15,555 nucleotides of DNA, taken from the NCBI GenBank assembly GCA_030695785.1, contig JAUYPR010000002.1, positions 1 through 15,555 of the forward strand, written 5' to 3'. The translations under genes were made by a program, and so were the position numbers. Shown piece by piece: positions 1-7,419 of the stretch. Each line of letters starts with the position of its first letter. The stretch's first letter is position 1. Source of the DNA: a bacterium. Lineage in GTDB: Bacteria; Patescibacteriota; Microgenomatia; JAUYPR01. The notes under the pieces were generated by a model. That model saw only the letters and a program-made list of their open reading frames with translations. It was not told the origin of the DNA and did not search any database.

Positions 1-39
1 ATCGGGATTCTGTTACGCATTGCAAAGGAAAAATCATGA
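1..39 (+). CDS. C-terminal tail of an upstream CDS, probably ftsW (partial)
   Basis: The frame open from base 1 reads IGILLRIAKEKS and stops at TGA 37-39, overlapping the murG start in an ATGA arrangement. A short hydrophobic end followed by a basic tail (GILLRIAKEK) resembles the last residues of FtsW (GILLNIS-type endings), and ftsW directly precedes murG in many division clusters. Only 12 codons are visible, so the identity rests on position and this short resemblance. The 4-base overlap suggests translational coupling to murG. Confidence 0.5.
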   Translation: MGILLRIAKEKS

Positions 40-1118
40 AGATTGTTATCACCGGCGGGCATTTTACCCCTGCGTGGGCGACCATGACCGAGCTGCTACT
101 CCGTGGACACACGATTGTCTATTTTGGGCGGCAGACCTCTATGGAGGGTGATCGCGGGTTGTCGTTTGAAGCATCTTCGCTCTGGGGTTCTCGGGTCCGT
201 TTTGTATCCATGGTGACTGCAAGGCTACAGCGGCGCTTCACGATCTACACGATCCCGAGTTTGTTGAAATTTCCCGCCGCGTTTCTTCAGGCATTATTTG
301 AACTTCTGGCCATATCGCCCGATCGCGTGTGTTCGTTTGGCGGAAGTTTGGCTTTGCCTGTGGTGCTTGCAGCTTGGATACTACGAGTTCCAATTATTCT
401 GCATGAACAAACCCTCTCCCCAGGAATTGCAAACCGTTTCTTGAGCCGGTTTAGCCGCCGTGTTGCCGTTTCGTTTCCAGAAACCGCATCATTGTTTGGA
501 TCAAAAGCAGTAGTGATTGGGAATCCGGTCCGGAAAGAGATTTTTCAGACGAGGCCATCGTCAAAAGAAGTGACTGCGTTTTTGAACCGTGCTGACAAAC
601 CCATTGTCTATGTGGCCGGAGGAAGCCAAGGCAGCCACGCGATCAATCTTCTTGTGGAACAAAGTTTGGAGCGTCTCCTCATGCGCTTTTGTGTCCTGCA
701 TGCAGTTGGAACGAGCACAAAAACAGGAGATTTGCCCCGATTGATCAAAGAACAACGGAACCTTTCTCTTCCCCTCCAACACAGATATTTGCCTGTGTCC
801 AGCGTCGGTCATGCGGATATTGGTGGAGTATTGCACGCCGCCCGTGCGGTGGTTGGACGATCCGGCGCAAATACCGCATGGGAGATAGCACTTTTGGGAA
901 AGCCGGCCGTCCTTTTTCCTTTAGCGATCAGTGCCGAAGGAGAGCAAAAGAAACACGCACGATGGCTGGTGAGGGAAGGATTGGCAGAAGTTGCGTCGGA
1001 TGATATGACGCCAACGGCGTTCGTCGAGATGGTCGCAACCCAGGCGAAACAACATCCTAAGCATCTCGACCTTCCCAAAGACGCAGGGCGGAAACTTGCC
1101 GATTTGGTGGAAGAGTAA
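36..1118 (+). CDS. murG: MurG, UDP-GlcNAc:undecaprenyl-PP-MurNAc-pentapeptide N-acetylglucosaminyltransferase
   Basis: MurG adds GlcNAc to lipid I to make lipid II at the inner face of the cytoplasmic membrane, the last cytoplasmic step of peptidoglycan precursor synthesis. The 360-residue GT28/GT-B protein is of normal length. Visible motifs are TGGHFTPA (residues 6-13, nucleotide-loop region), ILHEQTLSPGIANR (121-134), IGNPVR (161-166), GGSQGS (195-200) linking to the C-terminal UDP-GlcNAc domain, and GRSGANTAWEIALLGKPAVL (274-293), whose Glu283 matches the conserved donor-binding Glu. The first loop is shorter in glycines than the E. coli GGTGGH, a form I associate with CPR MurG. The start at 36 has AAGGAA at 25-30 as ribosome binding site and overlaps the preceding stop. 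It is followed at 5 bp by ftsQ; murC and murB, often found between them, are absent here. Confidence 0.95.
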   Translation: MKIVITGGHFTPAWATMTELLLRGHTIVYFGRQTSMEGDRGLSFEASSLWGSRVRFVSMVTARLQRRFTIYTIPSLLKFPAAFLQALFELLAISPDRVCSFGGSLALPVVLAAWILRVPIILHEQTLSPGIANRFLSRFSRRVAVSFPETASLFGSKAVVIGNPVRKEIFQTRPSSKEVTAFLNRADKPIVYVAGGSQGSHAINLLVEQSLERLLMRFCVLHAVGTSTKTGDLPRLIKEQRNLSLPLQHRYLPVSSVGHADIGGVLHAARAVVGRSGANTAWEIALLGKPAVLFPLAISAEGEQKKHARWLVREGLAEVASDDMTPTAFVEMVATQAKQHPKHLDLPKDAGRKLADLVEE

Positions 1119-1122
1119 TGTG

Positions 1123-1947
1123 ATGTCTCGACGTTTTCCACGGCGGCTCTATAGGATGATTGTGCTGATGACATTGATTGGGTTTCTTGCCTTGGGATAT
1201 TGGGGCGGGTTTATTCATGAGGTGAGGGTGAAAGGTGCATCGTGCGTCAGTCGCACTGATCTCACAAAAGGTGTGCATGTGCATCAAACGTTTTTGTTGA
1301 CCATGGATAAAGCGGCATTCAAAAAAACCATGGCTGAACGTTTTTCTTGTATCGAAGACATCCGTGTTCGGCCGGCACTCGGGGCGATCGAGGTCGAGGT
1401 TCTACCGCGTGAGACGATTCTTCTTCTTTCCGCAATCCCCGTCTCAGTCGATCTTCGTGTGAATGATGAAGCACTAATTGCCAGTCTGTCCGCCCTGCCA
1501 GTGGGGTCGAGTTTTGGGCTCAGCAGGGAAGGAGTAGTTGTTGCGGCTCCCAATGAGTCAGCATCTTTTCCAAAGGTGGAATATATCGGGAGAATTGCGG
1601 CAGGGGAACGCATTGCGTTACTCGCGGCTATTCCTTGGCAGTCGGCACTGGATGCGGTTCGGCGGATTTCAAACAACGTCACGCGGGTTTTGGTCGTTGA
1701 AGAAAGCCTCGTTGTCCTTCTTCATCGGCCCTTCGATTCCACTCAGGTCTTCGACTCCGAGGCTCAGACTCGAGGAGGCCTTCGGCCTGAACCGACCTTT
1801 TTGTTTTTTCCGCTCAAGGATGATTTGGTTTCCAAGGTTGAAGAAAGTGAAAGGATGCTCAATCTTTTGGAGCAAGATAAAAAGCGCGTCACACGTCTCG
1901 ACCTTCGCTTCTCCCGCCCCGTGGTCCGGTATGCCCCCTCCCATTGA
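1123..1947 (+). CDS. ftsQ: FtsQ/DivIB-type cell division protein with an in-frame repeat insertion
   Basis: FtsQ/DivIB is a bitopic divisome protein that recruits FtsB/FtsL and regulates septal synthesis. The 274-residue product has a short basic cytoplasmic N-terminus (MSRRFPRRLYR), one transmembrane helix at about 12-31, and a POTRA-like domain at about 32-100 (IHEVRVKGASCVSRTDL ... IEVEVLPRET). The rest is the extracytoplasmic beta domain. I chose ATG 1123 because GGTGGAAGAG at 1106-1115 is correctly spaced; TTG 1096 and GTG 1120 are possible alternatives. About residues 203-224 (PFDSTQVFDSEAQ...) are encoded by a dispersed DNA repeat also found near 8565-8603, interrupting a plausible strand pair (LVVLL ... 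TFLFFP). Sequence conservation in this family is low, so the name rests on architecture and position between murG and ftsA. Confidence 0.85.
   Translation: MSRRFPRRLYRMIVLMTLIGFLALGYWGGFIHEVRVKGASCVSRTDLTKGVHVHQTFLLTMDKAAFKKTMAERFSCIEDIRVRPALGAIEVEVLPRETILLLSAIPVSVDLRVNDEALIASLSALPVGSSFGLSREGVVVAAPNESASFPKVEYIGRIAAGERIALLAAIPWQSALDAVRRISNNVTRVLVVEESLVVLLHRPFDSTQVFDSEAQTRGGLRPEPTFLFFPLKDDLVSKVEESERMLNLLEQDKKRVTRLDLRFSRPVVRYAPSH
1727..1790. repeat. Dispersed palindromic repeat, copy 1, inside ftsQ
   Basis: Bases 1742-1777 match 8565-8603 at 36 of 36 positions except for a 3-base insertion (TCG, 8586-8588) in the other copy. Upstream, CCTTCGATTCCACTCAGG-like sequence parallels CCTTCGACTATCGCTCAGG at 8530-8548. 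The 3' flank carries a 5-bp hairpin AGGCC-TTC-GGCCT (1776-1788). The copy is read in frame as part of FtsQ. Its outer limits are estimates. Confidence 0.75.
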
Positions 1948-1972
1948 CTCTGGGAGGCTTTCGAGCTATGCT
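1944..1972 (+). promoter_or_regulatory. Predicted promoter of ftsA
   Basis: TTGACT (1944-1949) and TATGCT (1967-1972) are separated by 17 bases, a good housekeeping-sigma arrangement that overlaps the ftsQ stop codon. A second possible -10, extended as TGCTATAGG (1969-1977), lies even closer to the start. Either would start transcription within about 6 bases of ATG 1984, so the ftsA mRNA from here would be nearly leaderless. Confidence 0.5.
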
Positions 1973-1983
1973 ATAGGTACGCT

Positions 1984-3270
1984 ATGGCCAAAGACCACCT
2001 GTTGTGCAGCCTCGACATTGGTTCCACGAAAATTGCGACGCTAATCGCAACTCTATCCCAAGAAGACGCGATCCCCAAACCTCATATCATTGGCGTGTCC
2101 ACTATTCCAAGCCGCGGCATCCGAAAAGGGCAAGTGGTGGACATTGAAGAGACCGTGGAAGCCATTTCCGAAAGCATGGATGCGGCAGAACGTATGGCTG
2201 GATGTTCGGTGTCTGATGTGCATCTTTCAATTGGCGGAAGCCACATCGAGAGCCAGAATTCCCACGGCGTGGTCGCGGTCGGAAACCCGAAAGGGGAAAT
2301 TAATGCTGCGGATGTTGAGCGTGTGGTGGAAGCGGCGAAAGCGATCTCGCTTCCCTCGACGCGCGAGATGCTGCACGTGGTCCCGCGCGAGTATGTGGTG
2401 GATGGGCAAAAAGGCATTAAAGATCCCATTGGCATGACAGGCGTGCGTCTTGAGGTGGATACACACATTATCCATGGTTCAACCACGAACCTGCAAAATC
2501 TCACCAAGTGTATCCGGGAAGTTGGCGTGGATGTCGCCGGCATTGTGTTCAACGGCATTGCGGACGCGGAGGCTGTGTTGTCGGAGACAGAAAAAGAGCT
2601 CGGGGTTGTGTTGGTTGATATTGGCGGCGGGACAATTGACATGGTGATTTTTGTGGAAGGCGCACCCGCATATTCGTCGGTTCTTCCAGTGGGAGCGCGC
2701 AATATTACCAACGACATTGCGGTTGGGTTGCGGGTCAGTTTGGAAACAGCAGAAAAAATTAAGCTCGAACTCTCAAAACCCCCTGATCAAGCGATGGAAG
2801 AGGCAGGCGCGAGTACCGTATCACGTTTGCGCGAGAAAGATATGCTTGATTTGTCGCATCTTGGGGCAGAGGCGGACCTGCGGCGGATTTCGCGCAAGAC
2901 TTTGACTGAAGGCATTATCCGGCCGCGGATTGAGGAGATTTTTACGTTTATTCAGCTTGAAATTCAAAAGTCGGGGTTTGCAGGTACAACACCGTCGGGT
3001 ATCGTGATGACCGGCGGCGGATCTTCCTCATACGGATTGGTTGAATTGGGCCGACGGCAGATTGGAATGCAAGTACGGATTGGTGTACCCTCGGGAATGA
3101 CGGGGTTGGTCGATGAAATTTTAACGCCAGCGTATTCCACACCAGTTGGATTGGTGTTGTATGCGGGAGGTCTGTTGAGCAAAGAAGGCGGACGGTCTCC
3201 ATTCCCGCGGATTCAGCTTGGGGGTGTGATGGGGAAGGGCATGGACTGGCTCAAAAATCTTTTGCCGTAA
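1984..3270 (+). CDS. ftsA: FtsA, actin-like membrane tether of the Z ring
   Basis: FtsA binds ATP, attaches FtsZ filaments to the inner face of the membrane and recruits later divisome proteins. The 428-residue product has the ASKHA phosphate-1 motif LDIGSTKIATLIA near residue 10 and the FtsA-specific 1C subdomain at about 75-165. It also has phosphate-2 VDIGGGTIDMV near 211-221 and the adenosine motif VMTGGGSSSYG near 341-351. The last residues, GKGMDWLKNLLP, form a likely amphipathic membrane-targeting helix. Length and domain order are typical. No Shine-Dalgarno sequence precedes ATG 1984, but a promoter ends just before it. It lies 36 bp after ftsQ and 41 bp before ftsZ, the conserved dcw order. 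Confidence 0.96.
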   Translation: MAKDHLLCSLDIGSTKIATLIATLSQEDAIPKPHIIGVSTIPSRGIRKGQVVDIEETVEAISESMDAAERMAGCSVSDVHLSIGGSHIESQNSHGVVAVGNPKGEINAADVERVVEAAKAISLPSTREMLHVVPREYVVDGQKGIKDPIGMTGVRLEVDTHIIHGSTTNLQNLTKCIREVGVDVAGIVFNGIADAEAVLSETEKELGVVLVDIGGGTIDMVIFVEGAPAYSSVLPVGARNITNDIAVGLRVSLETAEKIKLELSKPPDQAMEEAGASTVSRLREKDMLDLSHLGAEADLRRISRKTLTEGIIRPRIEEIFTFIQLEIQKSGFAGTTPSGIVMTGGGSSSYGLVELGRRQIGMQVRIGVPSGMTGLVDEILTPAYSTPVGLVLYAGGLLSKEGGRSPFPRIQLGGVMGKGMDWLKNLLP

Positions 3271-3280
3271 CAAAAAGACC

Positions 3281-3304
3281 CCATTGCACCGCATGCTACA
3301 ATGG
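3281..3304 (+). promoter_or_regulatory. Predicted extended -10 promoter of ftsZ with overlapping inverted repeat
   Basis: TGCTACAAT (3294-3302) is an extended -10 (TGn plus TACAAT). It ends 9 bases before ATG 3312, predicting a leader of only a few bases. No convincing -35 is visible at the usual distance. The box is partly inside a 6-bp inverted repeat, CCATTG (3281-3286) and CAATGG (3299-3304), which could be an operator or chance. Confidence 0.5.
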
Positions 3305-3311
3305 CCTCACG

Positions 3312-4469
3312 ATGCTCATCAAACCCGAAGTCCATCCATTTGCAAAAATTAAAGTCGTGGGGTTAGGCGGCGGCGGGTCGAATACCGTGTCTTCAATGAT
3401 CGCAAATCAAAAGATTCAAGGCGTTGAGTTTTTGGCGGTGAACACCGATGCGCAAGCGCTGCTCAATTGTTTGGCGCCGCATAAACTGCAGATTGGTGAA
3501 GATCTCACAAAAGGTTTGGGCTCGGGCGCAAACCCAGAAATTGGACGGAAAGCGGCAGAAGAATCATCGGAAAAAATTCAAGCATCACTCTCTGACAGTG
3601 ACATGGTCTTTATTACCGTTGGTATGGGCGGTGGAACTGGCACCGGCAGTGCGCCTATTGTCGCGACTATTGCCAAAAACGTTGGTGCACTCACGGTCGC
3701 AGTGGTCACAAAACCGTTTGTATTTGAAGGCACACGCAGGATGGTGGTGGCGGAGGAAGGTATTGAAGAATTGCGGGAGAAAGTGGATACGCTGATTGTG
3801 ATTCCCAATCAACGTTTGTTGGATGTCGTGGACAAAAAAACATCGCTTTTGGAAGCCTTCAGGATTGCTGATAATGTGTTGGGGCAAGGCGTCCAGGGTA
3901 TTTCGGATCTGATTGTGATGCCAGGCCTTATCAACGTTGATTTTGCGGATGTGAAGACCATTATGAGCAACGCAGGTTCCTCACTCATGGGCATCGGCAC
4001 CGGGACCGGAGAAAACCGCGCCTCGATTGCGGCGCGGATGGCTATTTCTTCGCCGCTTTTGGAAATTTCCATTGAAGGTGCGCACGGGATTTTGTTTAAT
4101 ATTGTGGGTGGGCCGGATTTGACCATGGCAGAGGTGGATGAGGCATCCAAAGTGATCGCGCAGGCGGCAGACGCGGACGCGAATATTATTTTCGGCGCGA
4201 CCATTGATGAGGCCATGGTTGACCAGGTGCGCATGACGGTGATTGCCACTGGGTTTAACGAAACGCGTCAACATCTCCGCTCTATGGGTATCGGGCCGGA
4301 TATGGGGCGTATGCTTTCCCCGTCCGATTTGAACGATGAAAATGAGTCAATCGAATCGGAGTCAGTGCCGATCGAATCGCAAGAAAACAAGGAGGAAGAC
4401 CGTGGTCCGAAAGAAGAACAAGACGAATTCGACATCCCTACCTTTATGCGGAGAAACCGCTCCACGTAA
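3312..4469 (+). CDS. ftsZ: FtsZ, tubulin-like GTPase of the division ring
   Basis: FtsZ polymerises with GTP into the cytoplasmic Z ring that organises septation. The 385-residue product carries the N-terminal nucleotide loop VVGLGGGGSN (15-24), the tubulin signature GMGGGTGTGSAP (104-115), and the T7 synergy loop NVDFADVKTIM (from Asn208, with Asp210 and Asp213) that completes the active site of the next subunit. An acidic, low-complexity linker (about 340-371) leads to the C-terminal peptide DIPTFMRRN, which in this family binds FtsA. All catalytic residues are intact and the length is normal. ATG 3312 lacks a Shine-Dalgarno sequence and follows an extended -10 by 9 bases, so leaderless initiation is likely. 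Confidence 0.98.
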   Translation: MLIKPEVHPFAKIKVVGLGGGGSNTVSSMIANQKIQGVEFLAVNTDAQALLNCLAPHKLQIGEDLTKGLGSGANPEIGRKAAEESSEKIQASLSDSDMVFITVGMGGGTGTGSAPIVATIAKNVGALTVAVVTKPFVFEGTRRMVVAEEGIEELREKVDTLIVIPNQRLLDVVDKKTSLLEAFRIADNVLGQGVQGISDLIVMPGLINVDFADVKTIMSNAGSSLMGIGTGTGENRASIAARMAISSPLLEISIEGAHGILFNIVGGPDLTMAEVDEASKVIAQAADADANIIFGATIDEAMVDQVRMTVIATGFNETRQHLRSMGIGPDMGRMLSPSDLNDENESIESESVPIESQENKEEDRGPKEEQDEFDIPTFMRRNRST

Positions 4470-4482
4470 GACGTTAATGCGG

Positions 4483-4488
4483 TAAGAT
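4483..4488 (+). promoter_or_regulatory. Possible -10 element of ileS
   Basis: TAAGAT ends 6 bases before ATG 4495, the same spacing seen before rpmA and the first glycosyltransferase gene. There is no recognisable -35 and no TGn extension, so this is the weakest of the set. No Shine-Dalgarno sequence precedes ileS. Confidence 0.35.
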
Positions 4489-4494
4489 ACGTCA

Positions 4495-7419
4495 ATGATG
4501 GATTTTGTAAAGATGGAAGAGGAACTTCTCGCAACGTGGAAAAAAGAGAATCTCGTCGCGCAATACCTCAAAAAAAATCAAAATAGCAAAAAACGATTCT
4601 CTTTCCTCGACGGACCCATCACCGCCAACAACCCCATGGGCGTGCACCATGCGTGGGGACGGACACTCAAAGATTTGTATCAGCGCTATAAAAATATGCA
4701 AGGGTTTCGGTCTCGGTTTCAAAACGGCTTTGACTGTCAAGGGCTGTGGGTGGAGGTTGAAGTGGAGAAAGAGCTCGGACTCAAGACAAAAAAAGATATT
4801 GAGAACCTTGTTCCTGGAGACCGCGACGCAAGTATTGCGAAATTTGTGGAACTATGTAAAGAGCGTGTTTTGAAATTCGCCGGAATTCAAACTGAACAGA
4901 GCAAACGGCTCGGTTCCTTTATGGATTGGGACAACTCGTACTTCACCATGTCTACGGAGAACAATGAAACGATCTGGGCGTATCTTCAGAAATGTCACGA
5001 GAAGGGATGGCTGTATAAAGGCCGTGATTCGGTTCCATGGTGCCCGCGGTGCGGGACCGCCATTTCGCAGCACGAGATTTTGACTGAAGAGTACAAACTA
5101 TTGACGCACCGGACCCTTGTGTTCAAACTGCCTCTTCTGGATGATCCAAAAACGAGTCTCCTTGCTTGGACCACGACGCCATGGACAATCCCTGGGAATG
5201 TCGCGCTTGCCGTGGATAAGAAGATGTCGTATTGGAAAATGCGGAATGAGGAAGGAGAGTCGATTATTCTCGTCAATCCGACGTCAAGCGATGGTATTGA
5301 AGCACGGGACATGCTGGTCAATCGGTTCAAATTAACTGATGGGTGGACAAAGACCGAGGAGGTCAAAGGAGCGTCGTTGGTTGGTCTGCCATACGTCGGG
5401 CCATTTGACGACCTTCCGGCAGTCAAGAAAACGCTTTCAGGATATACCCACCGCGTCATTGCGACCAACGAAAGGGACCTTCCCATCAATCCGAGCGAGG
5501 GGACGGGAATTGTCCACATCGCTCCTGGAGCAGGAACAGAAGATTTCAAATTGGGCGTCAAAGAGAACATCCCTGCAATTGAGGAAATTGCTGAAGATGG
5601 AATATTTCTTGAAGGATTCGCTCAATTTTCTGGACAACCGACGAACATCGCCTCAAAAATGATCCTTGAAGAGTTGGTTGCGCGCGGTGTGGCCTTTAAA
5701 GTGATTGACTACACCCACCGATATCCGACGTGTTGGCGGTGTAAAACCGAATTGGTGTGGCGTGTGGTAGACGAGTGGTATATCGCGATGGACAAAAAAG
5801 ACTCAACAGGAAGGTCGTACCGAGAGCAGATGAAAGAGGTTGCGTTACAAATAGAATGGATTCCTTCGTGGGGGAAAGAACGGGAACTCGATTGGCTTTC
5901 CAACATGCACGATTGGCTCATTTCGAAAAAACGCTACTGGGGGCTTGCGCTTCCAATCTGGGAATGTCAACATTGTAAGAAGTTTGAAGTCATTGGAACG
6001 CTTGAAGAACTGAAGGAACGTGCGGTCGAAGGATGGAATGAGTTTGACGGACACACGCCGCACCGGCCGTGGGTTGATAAGGTGAAGATCGCGTGTTCAA
6101 ACTGCAGTGCCCCAATCTCACGCATTCCTGATGTGGGAAACCCGTGGTTGGACGCAGGAATTGTCCCCTATTCAACGCTCCATTATCTCTCGGATCCTGC
6201 ATATTGGCAGAAGTGGTTTCCAGCGGATTTTGTCACAGAATCATTCCCCGGCCAGTTCAAAAACTGGTTTTATTCACTCATTGCGATGAGTACGGTAATG
6301 ACAAAGAAACCCCCGTTCCGAACGCTTTTAGGATATGCTTCTGTCCGGGATGACAAGGGATCGGAGATGCACAAGAGCAAAGGGAATGCAATTGAATTGA
6401 ACGAAGCGGCGAGCATGTTTGGCGCAGATGTGATGCGGTGGCTGTATGCACGGCAGAATGTGCAGCACAACGTGAATTTCGGTCCAGTGTCCATCGGTGA
6501 GGTACGCCGCAGGTTTTATCTTTTGTATTGGAACACGTTTAGGTTTTTCAACGAGTATGCGCAAACTGCATCCTGGAAACCAAAAAAGGAATTGCCGAGA
6601 ACATTGACGATTCTTGATGTTTGGATTCTGACGCGACTGAATCAAACGGTCGATGACGTAACCTCGGCACTTGACCGATACGACAACCCGGCGGCTGTCG
6701 CGTCACTCGAGTTGTTTGTGTCAGATCTGTCGACGTGGTATGTCCGACGTTCACGCGACCGGGTGTCGCCAGCGTCAGAAGATGCGGCGGATAAAAACCT
6801 TTGTTTTCAAGTGTTGCATACGGTGTTTGAAACATTGACCCGCATGACCGCTCCAATGATTCCGTTTTTGAGCGACGAGATGTATCGAAAGATCACAGGC
6901 CGCTCAGTGCATCTGGAGGAGTGGCCCGTCAAAAATTCCTTTTCGCAAGAAAACTTGCTCAAAGCAAGCAAATTCAAAATTCAAAATTCAAAATTATTAA
7001 AACAAATGAACCTCATTCGACAGATTGCGAGTATGGGGCATGCGCAGAGGAAAGAGAAAAAAATTCCTGTGCGCCAACCATTGCCTGCTGTGATTGTATC
7101 GGGCATTCTAAAACTCGATCATGCTTTTTCCGAACTTCTCCAAATGGAACTCAATGTCAAGTCAGTCGAATGGAGAAAAGGAAAGGAATTGTCGGTTGAC
7201 TTTGATTGGACACTCACAGATGAGCTTAAAAAAGAGGGGGAGGCACGGGAGATTATCCGGCAGATTCAACAGGCGCGGAAAGAAGCGGGTGTTGGGCTCA
7301 GCGACCGGATTATGCTCACCTTGCCCGCCTGGCCAAAGGAGTACGAGGATCTTTTGAAGAGGGAAACGCTGTCATTTGAACTCAAGCACGGCGATCATCT
7401 CACTGTTGTCAAAAAATGA
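4495..7419 (+). CDS. ileS: Isoleucyl-tRNA synthetase
   Basis: The enzyme charges tRNA-Ile and hydrolyses misacylated Val-tRNA-Ile. The 974-residue class I synthetase has the HIGH-type motif MGVHHAWGRT (48-57), a Cys pair CPRC (183-186), and the CP1 editing motif AWTTTPWTIPGN (from 224). Further Cys pairs are CWRC (413-416), CQHC (491-494) and CSNC (534-537), likely zinc ligands. The KMSKS-type loop is EMHKSKGN (624-631), and an anticodon-binding domain follows (about 650-820). The TTPWT editing motif and the GADVMRWLYARQ stretch after the KMSKS loop fit IleRS better than ValRS or LeuRS. A TTCAAAA tandem repeat encodes KFKIQNSK (826-833) in the linker after the anticodon-binding domain. Its stop overlaps the rodA start (ATGA 7416-7419). 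ATG 4495 is followed directly by a second ATG; either could be used. Confidence 0.95.
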   Translation: MMDFVKMEEELLATWKKENLVAQYLKKNQNSKKRFSFLDGPITANNPMGVHHAWGRTLKDLYQRYKNMQGFRSRFQNGFDCQGLWVEVEVEKELGLKTKKDIENLVPGDRDASIAKFVELCKERVLKFAGIQTEQSKRLGSFMDWDNSYFTMSTENNETIWAYLQKCHEKGWLYKGRDSVPWCPRCGTAISQHEILTEEYKLLTHRTLVFKLPLLDDPKTSLLAWTTTPWTIPGNVALAVDKKMSYWKMRNEEGESIILVNPTSSDGIEARDMLVNRFKLTDGWTKTEEVKGASLVGLPYVGPFDDLPAVKKTLSGYTHRVIATNERDLPINPSEGTGIVHIAPGAGTEDFKLGVKENIPAIEEIAEDGIFLEGFAQFSGQPTNIASKMILEELVARGVAFKVIDYTHRYPTCWRCKTELVWRVVDEWYIAMDKKDSTGRSYREQMKEVALQIEWIPSWGKERELDWLSNMHDWLISKKRYWGLALPIWECQHCKKFEVIGTLEELKERAVEGWNEFDGHTPHRPWVDKVKIACSNCSAPISRIPDVGNPWLDAGIVPYSTLHYLSDPAYWQKWFPADFVTESFPGQFKNWFYSLIAMSTVMTKKPPFRTLLGYASVRDDKGSEMHKSKGNAIELNEAASMFGADVMRWLYARQNVQHNVNFGPVSIGEVRRRFYLLYWNTFRFFNEYAQTASWKPKKELPRTLTILDVWILTRLNQTVDDVTSALDRYDNPAAVASLELFVSDLSTWYVRRSRDRVSPASEDAADKNLCFQVLHTVFETLTRMTAPMIPFLSDEMYRKITGRSVHLEEWPVKNSFSQENLLKASKFKIQNSKLLKQMNLIRQIASMGHAQRKEKKIPVRQPLPAVIVSGILKLDHAFSELLQMELNVKSVEWRKGKELSVDFDWTLTDELKKEGEAREIIRQIQQARKEAGVGLSDRIMLTLPAWPKEYEDLLKRETLSFELKHGDHLTVVKK
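6973..6995 (+). repeat. TTCAAAA tandem repeat (three units) within ileS
   Basis: Three perfect TTCAAAA units (6973-6979, 6980-6986, 6987-6993) followed by TT. The 21 bases equal seven codons, so the frame is kept; with neighbours they encode KFKIQNSK. Similar AATTCAAAATTCAAAATT strings are familiar to me as dispersed repeats in other bacterial genomes, from memory. Confidence 0.85.

Noticed and set aside
2082..2717. Long minus-strand open frame (211 codons) opposite ftsA
   Set aside because: It lies wholly within the conserved FtsA coding sequence, and its Ser/Thr/Pro-rich translation is typical of the antisense of a GC-biased gene.
4995..5570. Minus-strand open frame (191 codons) opposite ileS
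   Set aside because: It is antisense to the IleRS catalytic and editing domains, with no recognisable domain and no start signal.
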